Positions 23,242 to 35,027 of a DNA stretch of 64,000 bases are shown here, piece after piece (position 1 is the first letter of the stretch; every line of letters starts with the position of its first letter). The notes beneath the pieces are model-generated. The model worked only from the letters and a program-made list of their open reading frames with translations. It was not told where the DNA came from and did not search any database. The DNA comes from Campylorhamphus procurvoides. Its lineage: Eukaryota; Chordata; Aves; Passeriformes; Dendrocolaptidae. A program made the translations under genes and the position numbers. The stretch covers positions 1,346,333-1,410,332 of the forward strand of contig WBMV01000267.1 in the NCBI GenBank assembly GCA_013396655.1, written 5' to 3'.

Positions 23242-25999
23242 AGAAGGCATAATCTCAGGATCTCATCTGAACTGTCTTTTGCTAAGACATTAATCTCCAT
23301 TGCATAATGTTTCAGAGCACACAGTGCTGGGGTGAAATCAAGATCTCCCCGTCTGTATTTTACTCCCTTGGCTCCTCTCAGCAAATAGAGATGACATTTT
23401 TGCGCACAATAGGCAAACACAAGATGTAGAGGGGTTCATTCTGGGAGGGTTTTTGTGTTTGCAAAGTTCTCCTACTATTTTATAAAATGAAGACAAGTCC
23501 AGCTGGGCTTCAAATACCAAGGAACATGCCAAATGGCTTGTTAGCTAAGGGGCAGCATCAGTCCCTCTGGGATGGGGAGAGAGGACAGACACAAAGTGAT
23601 TTAGGGGAAATTGGAGCAAATAAATATTCCAGACAGGATTTATTAAAATTATTCCTCCATTACTTTAATCCTGATGTTTTGTTTTTATCCTAGCTCTCTT
23701 CCCAGTATTTGTAGCTGCTATCTACTATGCTGACTGGTGCTGCCCAAGGTCATCTGACATAATAACTGATCTGATATTCTTGGGCTCATAGTCCTGGGAA
23801 CTGCCTTACCAGGTCACTCCAGGTATGGCTCTGGGGAGGGGTGACCTTACCCTAAGGGGGCACTCTTTCCCAGGTAAAGCAACTCCTCCCCAAAAAAAGG
23901 CTCATGCTGTTCCCCAGCTGAGAAAGGGGCTCTTGGCACCAGGAGCAGTGCAGGGCTGTGAGGAGACACAAAGCTGGCTGGGAAGAGAAGGGAAAGGGCA
24001 AGTCTGATGTCTGTGGGACGGTCACTCCTCCCAAACAGCATCCCTCCCATGAGAGCAGGAGCTCTGCAAGTTTCCTACTCCACTTTTATCATTTTCTCTT
24101 TCTCACCTTCTTATGAGAGGGTCACAAGAGAGGGTCCTGGCAGCCATGATTTGATAACATTCAGCTTTGCATATACAGCTGAGAAATCTTCAGGATATTC
24201 TGCTGAGCACAGGATATTGGACCTGACTTGGCCTTGTTGGTAGTGGCTCTGGGATTTTGGCCCCTCACTTGTTGTTTAGCTTTGACTTGTCTTCAGCACC
24301 TGCTTTGCAAGCATAAACATCCATTATTCCTGCCCTGAAAGCGGCCACGAACAATTCCCTACACAAGTATGGAAAAAAGTGGAAAGTACTTATTGGAAAA
24401 AAAGCTCAGTGTCTTTTGATTTTCTTGAATGTGCCACAAGAATCTAAACCCAAACAAAATTTCCTGTCCCAGGTTATTTAAAAGCCTGTTCCTCTTTTGA
24501 AAGACAGAATGATGATAGAAGGAGAATCTATATCTGCTGTCTAAGGGTGTCAGAGAACATGTCCAGGACATGCTCCCCAGAGCACATGTGTGCCAAACAT
24601 ACCCAGCTCAGGTCTGCTTGAAACACTCCTATGGCCAGGAATCCAACAGAAGGTGCCACATTCACAGCTGCTCTAGACAGCTTATTTTCAGAGTGAGGCT
24701 GTGCTTATATTGCCAAAAAAAAGGAGGTGTAGGTAACATTTTGCCTTGTCTCTGCTCTGAACTCCACATGGTCCCAATGTCATATAGCTCCTTTCTGTCT
24801 GGTTCCAGCCCATGGTGTCCAAATACATATGAGGGCTGAGCTGAGGCCACAACAGTAATATTGTTTGTAGTGTCCTACTGAGACAGAGAGGTCCAAGCCC
24901 TGGAGTGTCACAACATGAGGGTATATCTGCGAGTACAAAGCATGCTCGGAGAATTGTGTCAGGATGTGGAGTCCAAATCTGGTGCTGCCATACACCCATA
25001 CGGTGCTGTCTTCCCAGCGTGGTCCAGGGAGGAAAGTGTCCTCAGAAGCAAGGTTGGGCTTGGAACACACCAAGCTGGGGAACCTGCTAACCATGAAGCT
25101 AAGTGGCTTCTCAGTTGTCCAGGCTGCAAGACCTGAGTTTGTCCCACAACACTGTGTTATTTAGCACTGTGTGTATAGCTCTCAATCAATATGGGTTCAT
25201 GTAGAAAACCCATGACATGAGACCAGCATTCTAGAGCCCTAGGAGAGTACAGCATTCCCTTAATCTAGTTTTATTTGCTCAATCCCTGGCTTTTCTGTAA
25301 CATGAAGACACGTTTCTGCAGTCCTGGGATAGAAATAGTAATTGCCCCACTGTTGGGTGGAGGTATAGTAGGGACCCAATACCTCCTGACAACTTGGGAC
25401 CATTTCAGCAGTGTGTTCCTGGGAGGGGAAAAGCGGAGATCAGACTGCCATGAGTTATGTTTGGCCTCTGTCTAGGTTGCCTCCTGCCAAAGCCAGCCTT
25501 TGATAATATTGCTGACAGCACAGCCCATGGAAAGTTTGTCTAAGTCCAGGTGATGGTCATGCATGGCTGGGTGCAAGTAGAAGACAATGTTCATAGGACT
25601 GCAGGTGGCTCTGCATACACTACTTGGCCATCAGCAACCTTGGAAAAAAATCCCTTGTCTGTTTTCAGAGCTCCCCTCTGCTTGCATAACCCTGAAGGGC
25701 TGAAATTCATTCCTCCTGAATCCTGCAAAAGCTCAAGCCCTTGTGATGAGTTAAAATTAGACTCAGTCTGAAAAACACAGCCCCAGACATGAATTCTCTA
25801 AAAGTTTGGTGTATTCAATGCTGGGAATTTGCTTCCACCCATGCCAGAGGTAAAAGGATTAGCTGTGAAGCCCTGATCCCTCTCCCTACTCTTCCCAGAG
25901 CTCAGGACAGCCTGGGCTCCTGGTCTGAGGTTCAGGCCCCTGCAGCTGAAAGTGTTTAAATAGGAACGTCCATCACTCTGTGTGAATAAAAGTGAAAGT

Positions 26000-26960
26000 G
26001 GCCCTTTTAAAAGAGAGCGATGACTTGATCAAAATGCTGCTTTGTCATATCTGTTTCATAAAAATTTGCCCCCTCCAGGCCAATCCGGCTTGATGTCAAT
26101 GGTGAACGCCAACCACAGCCTTGTCTAAGTGAGTGCTGCACAAAGCCTTAATTTCACAGACTTCAAACAACAGTGAAAAATCACCAGGAACTTTCTCCTC
26201 GGATCTGGGATCTCCCTAGCAACCGCAGGCCAAGCATACTGTAATTCAATTTATGCCTTGAACTCCTTCAGGAGTCTCTTCTTTAAAATCTGTCACAGTC
26301 AACGTGCCTTGGGAAACTATTATAAGTGCCTGAACCTTTGACCAGCAGAGAAAGTAAGCGTTAGTATAAATCTCGTAAGCATGTTTGGTCTGTTTTTATG
26401 TTGGGCGTATGGTACATTTAACATTCATCCCGCAGCCTCCTTCTCTTTTCTGCTTGGGAAATGCACCCCGCATCTGTCATACTGTCTGCGCTGAAACCGG
26501 GCGACCATCTCTGAAAGGAGGCGAGGGGGAAATGCCTCCGCTCAGCCAGAAGAATTGCTTTATGTGGAAATGCACTGACATGGCCCTCGGCTCGTTGGGA
26601 GACAGGGGGTGTCATGGGAAAGATAAGCAGGAGTGACCTGGCAGGTTTGTGAATGTCTCAATCCGGGACTGAAGTGGGTTTAACAAAAGAGTGAAAGCTT
26701 AGCAGGAAAACACAAATGATAATGAACTGCTAGCTGTGTTTAAATAACCATCCCCAAATAGTTCTGCAGCGAACATTGTCAAGTTACTTGAGTCAAAGTG
26801 AGGTTTATAGGCCTGTAATTTTCAGGGCTATTTGCTCAGGAACCCTCTGTGAGCATCTTGAAAAAATTACTGCTTTTGCTGACAAATGCCATTTTTAAAT
26901 TAACTATATGATACAATGTGTTATAAATAGGATCCTTCTCTGTCTGTTAGCTCCGTGCCT
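26000..26960. promoter_or_regulatory. Candidate conserved non-coding block with retained CpGs
   Basis: Nine CpG dinucleotides fall in about 190 bp (26425-26610), with three more in the 70 bp before it, while the surrounding kilobases are strongly CpG-depleted. The block has no recognised repeat and no splice-flanked coding frame. Both strands are open in 26385-26636, but the translations match no family I know. A TGAACCTTTGACC nuclear-receptor-like word is at 26330-26342 and TTTAAATAACCAT at about 26738. Retained CpGs suggest purifying selection or an unmethylated regulatory element. It is too CpG-poor for a classical CpG island. Confidence 0.38.
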
Positions 26961-28079
26961 CCAGTGTGGTCAGAAAGAGAAGGGATGAGCCTTTAATGAG
27001 TAATGCTTGGCGGGAAACATGTTGGCATTAAAATCTAGGGGCAAATTGGGTTTAGCATCAATCTGGTGGGGTTACACCCAGGGCCAAGGAGGGGATCTGC
27101 TGCCCTGGGGGTGCCGAGAGCCTCCATGTAGAGCACCTCTCAGAAAGTGACTGCTAAAGATTTTCATGTCATTACTAACTGGCCATATTCCAACTCAATC
27201 TGAGTATTTTTTCCCAGGAGCCTCACCCCATCACACTTTGTTAGCTGGGAATAGCAAGTCTGTGCATTGAGAGGGGATTTTCCAGCTGGGTCAAATTTAG
27301 ACATCAAATTTCTACCTTCCTCTTTTGCCTGCCTGTGAGACAGCATCCTAAATAAAGTGATGTAGCATAGTAACTCCAGGGTGCACCTAGGCAGGGGTTA
27401 TTACAGATGGCTGATATAAGTTGAAATTGCTTTCAGAGCATCATGGAGCAGCTCCAGAGGAAGATGCTGTGCTTGGCCCATGCAGCTTTTGCTCGCAGAG
27501 TGGCTTCAGCTCTGACTGTGTTGAAGACACAGAGCAGCAGTCAGCAGCAAGCAGCGTACCTATGTGAAATCCCATGGCCCCTTAACAGGGAGGGCTTCGT
27601 GCTCACTGCAGGACTAGATTTGATCTCAGCAGTCTTTCCTCACATTGCTTAATATGACCATATTTATATTTTCAGTCCTGCTGTTTGCTTTGATCTCAGG
27701 GAAGCTTTGTAATGCAGGCTGGGGACGGCATTTGGCTGAGCCGTATCTCCATCTACCCTCAGAGAAGAACAGCCTGCAGCTTTTTTCCAGCACTTGGAGA
27801 AGTACTGAGATAAGCTCAGTTTAAAATCAATAAGGGTCTGAATCCTTGTCTGTAGTTGAGTAAAGACTTGGCATAATTTTAAGCTGGAAGAACCTGCTTT
27901 GACTTTAGCAAGGCTTACAGGGATTTGGCATTGCCAAGTGGCTGCTGAAAGGCAGACAGGGCCATGAAGAAATGACCAGGCAACATGCAAAGCCATGGAG
28001 CTGGGAATTGCACTGGTACAATTTAGTGCAGCAATGCTGAAGAAATGCCAGCAAATCTGATTTGAGCTTTACGTTCCCC

Positions 28080-29065
28080 CCAGCATTTCTGCTTTTCCCA
28101 CGCGGTTCTGCTCATTGACCGTGCAGGTCTGAGTCACGGCCCTTGTGCTGTGTTCCTGTGTGCAGTGGCTGGTACAGGGAGGACTTAGGTGTAATAACAC
28201 CCTGTCACTATTCATTACAAACACAAAATCGCAGCTGGAGTACCCACGGGTTCCCACGGAAGCAGGGTTGTCTTTCATCTTGTTGTCGTCGATTTAAATA
28301 ATTCCTCACTGTTCAGGCAAACTGAGCAAACAGGTGGGGGAAAAGCACACGTATTACTAATTAACTAGAGATCATTGTTGTACACCAAACAATAATATCA
28401 AAACTCATCCATTTCAGTGGAGGGGGACTGTTTAGAGAGGCATCAATGAGTGAAACATTAGCAACATCCTTTTAACTGTTTTGTGTCCCTAGAAGTCTAG
28501 TCCTCATACAAAAGATTGATAGATTTCATTCCCAGAGTGGTGTAAAGTGGGTTACTACAATGCAGTTCAAGTTGGGCTCCTACTTATTTAAGATAAATCA
28601 TGTATGGGCAGCTGATGGTACTGGGTAACTTCGAGAGCAGCCTGTAGTGGAGAGAGCCCAGGTCTGCCAGGATGGCCACCCCCATCTCTCAGGCTGCTCT
28701 TACAGGCTGTATGGTAGCCAGCTGGGGCTCTCGGGATGCCTGGATGCTTCAGAGCAAAACCCGAAGCATTTGCAAGGGCAGGGAAGAAGATTATAATAGC
28801 TGCTTTGCACCAGGGGCATGTTGCTGGCTCTACATCAAGAGAAAAAAAAAATTAAATATCATTTATCTTTCTCTGAGAGTTTACTGGCCAAGTTTTGAGG
28901 GAATTATCTTTTTTGCATCGACTGTTCGCTTGACTGTATAAATACAATACCTGCTTGAGAAAGGAACAACAGTGCTCCTTTCAGCCTCGCAGGATTTCAA
29001 TTCACAGTAAGTTTATCTGACATCTCTCATGATTAGCTGTGAACTTATCTCAAGCAAGAGAGAGG
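28080..29065. promoter_or_regulatory. Candidate regulatory region, CpG patch plus GATA/ATTA motifs
   Basis: At 28095-28292 there is a local CpG cluster ('cacgcggttctg', 'gaccgtgc', 'gtcacggc', 'cccacgggttcccacgga', 'gttgtcgtcg'). After it come 'attactaattaactag' near 28355, TTATCT at 28864 and TTATCT words at 28905 and 29004, the last close to 'gaacttatctcaagc' at 29041. GATA factors recognise the complement AGATAA. No repeat and no coding frame were recognised. The region may be more than one element, and boundaries are loose. Confidence 0.28.
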
Positions 29066-30289
29066 GGTAGAGAGAGGGCAAGAGAAGCAGATAAGCACCA
29101 AACAAAAGATGTTTGTCTCTTTCTGGGTGCTGCCTTAAACCAGCCCAGTCTGTCAGGTTCTGAAATACAAAGTGGAACGTGAATTGTGCAGCAGGGAGCA
29201 GGAGGAAAGCATGGAATATAACCCCATATTAGACACCAAATACATCTTACTATTATTTATGTTCCTTGACAAATTGTATGGCTAATTCCATGCACTTAGT
29301 GGGAGAAGTGCTGTTAGTAGGTAAGAGCTTGCTTTAAAGCGCAGTAAAAGATTCCCAGTGATTACAAGTAAGCCTGGGTCAGAGGAGAACTGATTCCGTT
29401 TCCAGCTGAGTCCTGAAGCTTGAAGATGTGGATGCAAGGTTGAGGTTTCCTTTAGGGCCTGTGATAAGCTTTAGGGCACAATCCAACCCAGTGAATGTAA
29501 TAAGAAAGATCTTGTCTACCTGAGTGGTTTGGGGAGATAACTGGGCATTTTTACTCAGTGTCCACTACCTCCGAACCAGTGGACATCAGCTGAAGTGATG
29601 ACACAAACATGCTTCTCACCACCATGAGATGTTATATCAAAAGTATAGGCTTACCCAAAAGTGTTTAGACAGAGCTCCAAAGCGCCATTCCTTCAAGAAT
29701 TAGTAAACATAAAGATGCAAAAAAGTTGTCTTCAGTAGAGCAGGAGATCCCTGAGCTATGGCCAGCAGGAGCTTCAGGCAAGTACAGCAGAAAGTGTCAT
29801 GCTCATCTGCCTGAGGCTCCTTCTCTTGGTGTCTGCTCCTGACCACCTCTGAAGAAGGACACCAGGTGAGCTGTGCATTTGTTCTGTCTCCATTCTCACA
29901 GAATCCAAAATAGAAGCAGAAAATCTCCTGCAAAATTGCCCATGAATTTTCAGTAGAAAAGAACAGCTTTATTTTCAATGAAGTGGAGCACAATGTTCAC
30001 TACTGGCTGGTTGCCTGCAAGATAGCTGTTTTCTGGATGCTCTGTGATGTGATGTCTTACATTATTCAGGGGCTTCCCTCTGCTGTAGACAAGAAGCTGT
30101 TCCAGAATAACCCTGAAGCAGTAATTGTTCCTGAAATAACTGTCCCCGAGTAACTCCATGTGTGGACATTGTTATTCACAATTACCAGAATCTTCTGCTG
30201 GTAGATTAGTCTGAAACGTCTCTCTTTTTACCAAATGAGAGTCTTCAGCTATGGGTTATTCAATAACTATTGATCTCTGAATTCATTTC

Positions 30290-30545
30290 ACCTTTAACTT
30301 CACAGACCTGTCAAGCACAAAGGGGCCCAAGGACACAAATTTATGTGGTAACAGCTGGCACATGCTGATTATTCATCATTTCACAATGTTAATAAAGTTT
30401 TGCTCACAAATGGCCTTTGCTGGAGTCACTAAAATTACTTTAAGAAATCTCCGTGGAGTAAATTGGCTTATTCCATTGCACAATCAGAAAAAACTGAGGA
30501 ACAAACACAATAAAGCATGATTTTATAAAATTACTTGTAATCTGA
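30290..30545. promoter_or_regulatory. Candidate conserved non-coding block
   Basis: A repeat-free AT-rich block with 'gctgattattcatcattt', 'aatgttaataaagttttg', 'taaaattactttaag' and 'cattgcacaatcag' (ATTGCACAAT is a C/EBP-like near-palindrome at 30477-30486). No frame over 60 codons lies inside. The text has the dense, non-repetitive motif look of vertebrate enhancers. This is a pattern judgement only. Confidence 0.25.
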
Positions 30546-32542
30546 GATATTCCATCTTGGTCAAAACCTAAGTGAAGAGCAAGAAGAGACTGAATTTAAG
30601 ACAATGGTGAGCATCTACACTTGGAAAACCAAACCCTTCGAGAGGTCTCCTATTGGTATCCAAGACTGGAGGCAACAAAATTTTCTTGTCAGTTCTGAAG
30701 ATGTTGGCTTATAAACTGGTCATGCAGCTATTATTATTATTGACATCATTATTGTGGTTACATGCAAATATAGATTTGGGGGTTCTCATTGCTCTACTCC
30801 CTTGTCAAACACATGGCAGAGGGGTTTCTGACCCCGAAAGTTTGTTCTTCAAACAGAAACATATACACAGTGGAGAGACACTGGGCTGAAACTGAGGTAA
30901 AGAAAAATCAGGTTTGTCCATCTCTGAGATGCTCAGGGAAGCTCCTTTAGAGAAAAGAGGTTGCTGGCAGGAAACAGAGAGCAGACTTTGCAGACATTTG
31001 GTGGGAACTCTTCCACATTTGGCAGGAATATTGAAAAGCACTTGTTGAAAAGTGCGGGACTGGCCTCATCTCCCCCACATGCCTAGCAACTTCAGGGAAG
31101 TTTTGGGAAGCAACACTAAGCCATTTTCTTTCTCCCTTAGCCATTTCCCCTTCTCCTGGGCCACAGGCGGCATTGAAGTTTGTCTCCTTCCCACTTTCCT
31201 TCTTCTGTTGCAACCCCAGTGGTGTCTCCTGGCACTTTCTTAAGTGAAGTCAGATTTTGGCATCATTTCTTTAGCTGTGATGAAAGTTACAACGGGGAGG
31301 GTAAGTGGAATTTGATAACAAAAAACCTCTTGAGGCCTTTTCATCTTTGAACCACTGGCAGTCCCAATAAAGTCCCGTTTCTCTCTCAACATCAACATTC
31401 ACAATTCTACAAAATAGTAAAATGGAAGATAAAATAAATAGGAATTACTGTAGCAGATCTGTTAAAGGATTTTCCTTTTACTAGATTCCAACAAATTGCT
31501 TGAAACACATCTTAAACTTTATTTTCAGGAACGTAAATACTCTGAAGGACAGATTATACAGTCACAGCTCTCAGGGACGGCATGTCAGGAGTACCAAAGA
31601 CAGAGTCATAATCCTCCCCCTCATTCTTCCTGCCTAAATATTCTTATGTGGTCAGAGTGACCTACTGTGCAGTCAAGTCAATTTCTAAGTGGTTTAAGAT
31701 AAGTGTCCCTTGATCACAATGGAAACTTTGTGGTAATTTTCTGAGAAATAAGCATTTTGAAAACCATCAATGGCTGGCAATGAAGAAAATACTGTCTTCT
31801 CCCCTGCCCATGCTGAAATTCTATGCTCAAATGTAAATATAATTTGAGCATAAAGCAGTAAATTTTTTAAGCACCAATCTAAATAGTGGCTGGAGAAGAC
31901 AAAAGAAAAATCAGACTGAACTCTACTGACCTCTGTGTATGTGTATTTGACAATATAGCATCTCTAGCCAAGGTTTAAAAATGGTGCACTCTTGCATCAG
32001 AGGGTAGACTGGACCTTATTTCTAAACTGTGCCTCAGTATTAGACAAACTCATTTATCTTCTGTTTCTTCAGTTGGATTTCACAGAAATAAAGAAGACTC
32101 CCTTGCCAAAATACATTTTTCAGAGTGAATAATGATGAAAAAAATGTGGTGTTCTGTTTGCCAAAGTGCAGTGTTTTGCACTAATGCACAGAGTACTCCT
32201 GTGGCTGGAATGTCCAAAGCAGGAGGACTCCTGGGTCAGGGACAGTAGGTGATGAGGCTGTTTAGGGGAACTCAAAGGCTTCAACATCAGCCTGGAGAAT
32301 GGAGGCACTGGGCTGGTAGCAGCCCTCATTTTGCTCTTCAGATGAGGTCCCTTTGTCTCTGCCCCACACTACCCTGGTGGTAGGGCACAGCCCCCACTGT
32401 CACAGCCTGCAAGGACTGAGGTACAGCTGAGATTACTGGGACAGCCTTCTTCAGAAAAATTAATTAGAAATGCAAGTTTGCTTTATTGGGACATACATAT
32501 TTTTGATTTGCTGCATTTTGGTTTCAGTCCATATCCTTATTA
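30546..32542. other. Unique DNA, no gene seen
   Basis: It holds an 'attattattatt' run near 30.73 kb and the perfect inverted repeat at 31.82 kb. No exon was recognised. Confidence 0.6.
31822..31852. other. Perfect inverted repeat, 11-bp arms
   Basis: TATGCTCAAAT at 31822-31832 is the exact reverse complement of ATTTGAGCATA at 31842-31852, with a 9-base spacer GTAAATATA. It could form a small hairpin. The flanks add a weaker interrupted match (TGCT before, AGCA after). The stem is too short for a typical microRNA precursor, and no transposon ends were recognised around it. Confidence 0.9.
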
Positions 32543-32771
32543 GAATCATAAGATCATAGAATCATAGAATGGTTGGGATTGGGAGCGATCTTAAAGATCA
32601 TCCAGTTCCGACTCCCCTGCCATGGACAGGGACACCTTCCACTACACCTGGTTGCTCAGGGCCCCTTCCAACCTGCCCTTGAACACGCCCAGGGATGGGA
32701 CAGCCACAGCTTCTCTGGGCAACTTGTGCCTCACCACCCTCTGACTAAAGAATTTCTTCCTAACATCTAAT
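32543..32771 (-). mobile_element. CR1 LINE 3' fragment with terminal repeat units
   Basis: The inverted copy begins with two CATAGAAT-type terminal units and a variant (32543-32570), then 'ggttgggattgggagcga', 'ctgccatggacagggaca', 'ccttccactacacctggt' and 'agaatttcttcctaacat'. It is among the cleanest copies in the window, with few indels, so probably one of the younger ones. It stops abruptly at 32771, as expected from 5' truncation during target-primed reverse transcription. The overlapping plus-strand frame at 32573-32770 is only CR1 antisense. Confidence 0.96.
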
Positions 32772-34104
32772 ACTCACATGATTCTTCAATAGTGCTGTTC
32801 TGACTACCTGGGAGAGATGGGAAGTTTCTCTACACTGAGTTTTCCATGCTGCTCCTGCAAGCCACCAGCTATATCCAGAGGGAGAAGCCAGTGGGTCAGA
32901 TAATTCCTCAGTGTGGACGCTGCCATGCTCTGGGTGGTACCCAAAGCATTTGCCATGAACCGTCACTGAACTCTGGGAGCAGAAGAGGCTTAGCCAGCCT
33001 GTCCTGCATACCTTGCTAGGTCCCAATGGCTCTGGCCAGGTCAACTTGAGCTATACTTGTGATCAGTAACTGTGAAAAATGCTTTCTCAGCCAATTCTGG
33101 TGGCCTTTTGAGTGTGGGCATCTCCAGGAAAACAAGAACCTTGCAGGACCATGTTCTTGCCTCCTCTATGGTGTATTTGCCTCCTCCCATCTCAAAAAGA
33201 GTGAACAAAACTTTGTTAAGTTACTTCAGAATTTTTTGTTCACAGTAGTTTTGTCACTGAAGCGTTAGCCCTATCTCATCATTATTCCAGAGATAACTAA
33301 ATTCTGGCATCTGTTAATAAAAATATATTGTATGTGAATCCCGTTTGGACTGCAGTATATAAAGTTGCACTACTGTAAAAGATTGTTGATTTTGTTTTAT
33401 TAGCTAATGCAAGAATCCAAGAGAGAGGAAGAATTTTCCACTGAGTATCAATTTCACTGTGGTAGTGATAGTGATAATGGTCTCTTCCTGGTAGCACTGT
33501 CCAGCAAAGGGACAGATTCAGTGGCTGCTACATTTTGCCCTGCAGTTTTCTGGGGCATCAAGTTTCTTCGCAGAAGTCTCTGACATGAGTAATACACACA
33601 CAATACAGTGACATCAGTGATGGTTTGAAGGGGCAAAATGCTCTCAAGCCCTCCTTGTTTATAGGACAGGCGATAAGCCAGCTTTCACCCTGGTCTACAT
33701 CAAATTCAAGGTTAGGTGACGTAATGTAGGTCAGGATTCAGCTGTGTAAAATCTGAGAGAGGACAGAAAAGACTGTAGTGGCTTCCAAATGCCTTAATAA
33801 GGGCATCTTCTTTTAAAGAGAGGGTTAGTGTGAAGTAACTTCTCCTGTGCTAACAGTTATGACTAGGCAACTGTAAGTGTTTAAATCAAGTGGGATTTTC
33901 TATTCAAGACACTTCTAAAGTCCACAGTTCTCAGCTGCCTAATCTAGTAGCCCATGCCTGCTCAAGAGCATCATTTGTTAAGGGGAGGAAGATTTAAAGA
34001 GGAGAAATGTATATAAATGGCTTTAGCAATAAAAAACAGCCCAGATAGTTCATGACTATCTTAACTTGAAACTATAAATTACTAAACCAAAAGCTATGCT
34101 GTAA

Positions 34105-34128
34105 GGGGGGAGGGGAGGGAGAGGGGGG
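34105..34128 (+). other. G-quadruplex motif
   Basis: Four G runs (GGGGGG at 34105-34110, GGGG at 34112-34115, GGG at 34117-34119, GGGGGG at 34123-34128) are separated by loops of A, A and AGA. This meets the usual intramolecular G-quadruplex pattern with very short loops, which favour stability. It lies in an otherwise AT-rich 1.6-kb gap between two inverted CR1 copies and has no CpG island or gene start beside it. Confidence 0.85.
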
Positions 34129-34378
34129 AATAAAAAGCTTTAATTCAGCAAGGCCTGCAAAGCTTCATACTTTCTGCAATTATCTGAGGAGCTGCAGAAT
34201 GAAGACTTAATGCACACAGTGCACACATACACTCAGATACTCACCAGTTATGGGTATTCCAAACTGCTGCCATGTCACCAAACTCCACAGGGCCCTTCAC
34301 AGAAGGGGGTTTGAAATGCTTCTCCTGCATTGCTCCTGCTTGTTTGCAGCTGCAAATGCAGGCATTATAATTATAAAT

Positions 34379-34608
34379 CCATAGAATTGTCAAAGTCAGA
34401 AAAGACTTTTAATATCATCGAGTCTCAGTGTTAATCCAACACTGCCAAATTCACCACTAAATCATGTCCCCAAGTGCCACATCTACACATATTTTGAACA
34501 TTTCCAGGGATGGTTTCCATTATTTCCCTGGGCAGACTGTTCCAATGCCTAACCACTCTTTCAGTGAAGAAATTTTTCCTAATATCTGATCTAAACCTCC
34601 CCTGGCTC
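34379..34608 (-). mobile_element. CR1 LINE 3' fragment, subfamily shared with the 46.2 kb copy
   Basis: The inverted copy starts with CATAGAATTG and reads through 'aacactgccaaattcacc', 'aaatcatgtccccaagtg', 'cctgggcagactgttcca', 'cagtgaagaaatttttcc' and 'taaacctcccctggc'. On the minus strand, part of the 34431-34862 frame reads [20 protein letters not shown], the C-terminal end of CR1 ORF2. The copy at 46203-46737 contains the same [15 protein letters not shown] string and a matching tail, so the two belong to one subfamily. The sequence upstream on the minus strand (34609-34862) is not CR1, so the long frame is a fusion with flanking DNA. Confidence 0.94.
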
Positions 34609-35007
34609 TGGCAGTGCCAGTCTGATGAGACTTGAAAGGCCGAGGTTAGTCTTGGTGAGGGTTGGCCAAAATCAGTACTTTTACAAAAATGTGTGTTTGC
34701 ACCACAGCTTTGCTCTGTGGCTGCCAACAGAAGGTAGAGTAAATGAAATAAAGGAAAATAAAAAGCCAAAGAATCCAGGGAAAGGTGTTGGCTGGCACTT
34801 GTCATCCTTTTTCCCCTGAGCCAGATGTAGGTGTATGGGCAAATGTGTATTTCAATTAACACAAAATACAGCCTGCATCTGATCTGTTACACCACAGCCT
34901 GCCCACAAAAGGAGCATTGATTTAGGGGGCTCGTTTCACAGTCCTGCTGCAGGACAATATTAGTGGATTTGAGGAGAGATTTGCCCTGACACCTTTTGTC
35001 CGCAGCT

Positions 35008-35027
35008 TGCAGACACCATTGTCTGCA
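35008..35027. other. Perfect inverted repeat, 8-bp arms
   Basis: TGCAGACA at 35008-35015 and TGTCTGCA at 35020-35027 flank CCAT. AGACA/TGTCT half-sites are SMAD-type and steroid-receptor-like. A chance match is plausible at this length. Confidence 0.8.

Larger units (their letters stand above)
21511..25999. other. Unique DNA with the longest open frame, no supported gene
   Basis: It includes the 235-codon minus frame at 22713-23420 and a GC-richer patch at 24.57-25.16 kb that is open in up to five overlapping frames. No conserved domain, start context or splice pattern supports a gene in either. Confidence 0.5.

Noticed and set aside
24570..25164. Dense overlapping frames on both strands, considered as an LTR or retroviral fragment
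   Set aside because: No LTR ends, primer-binding site, polypurine tract or viral protein motif was seen. It reflects a GC-richer patch.
34431..34862. 143-codon minus-strand frame
   Set aside because: Its second half is the CR1 ORF2 C-terminus. The first half is unrelated flanking DNA.
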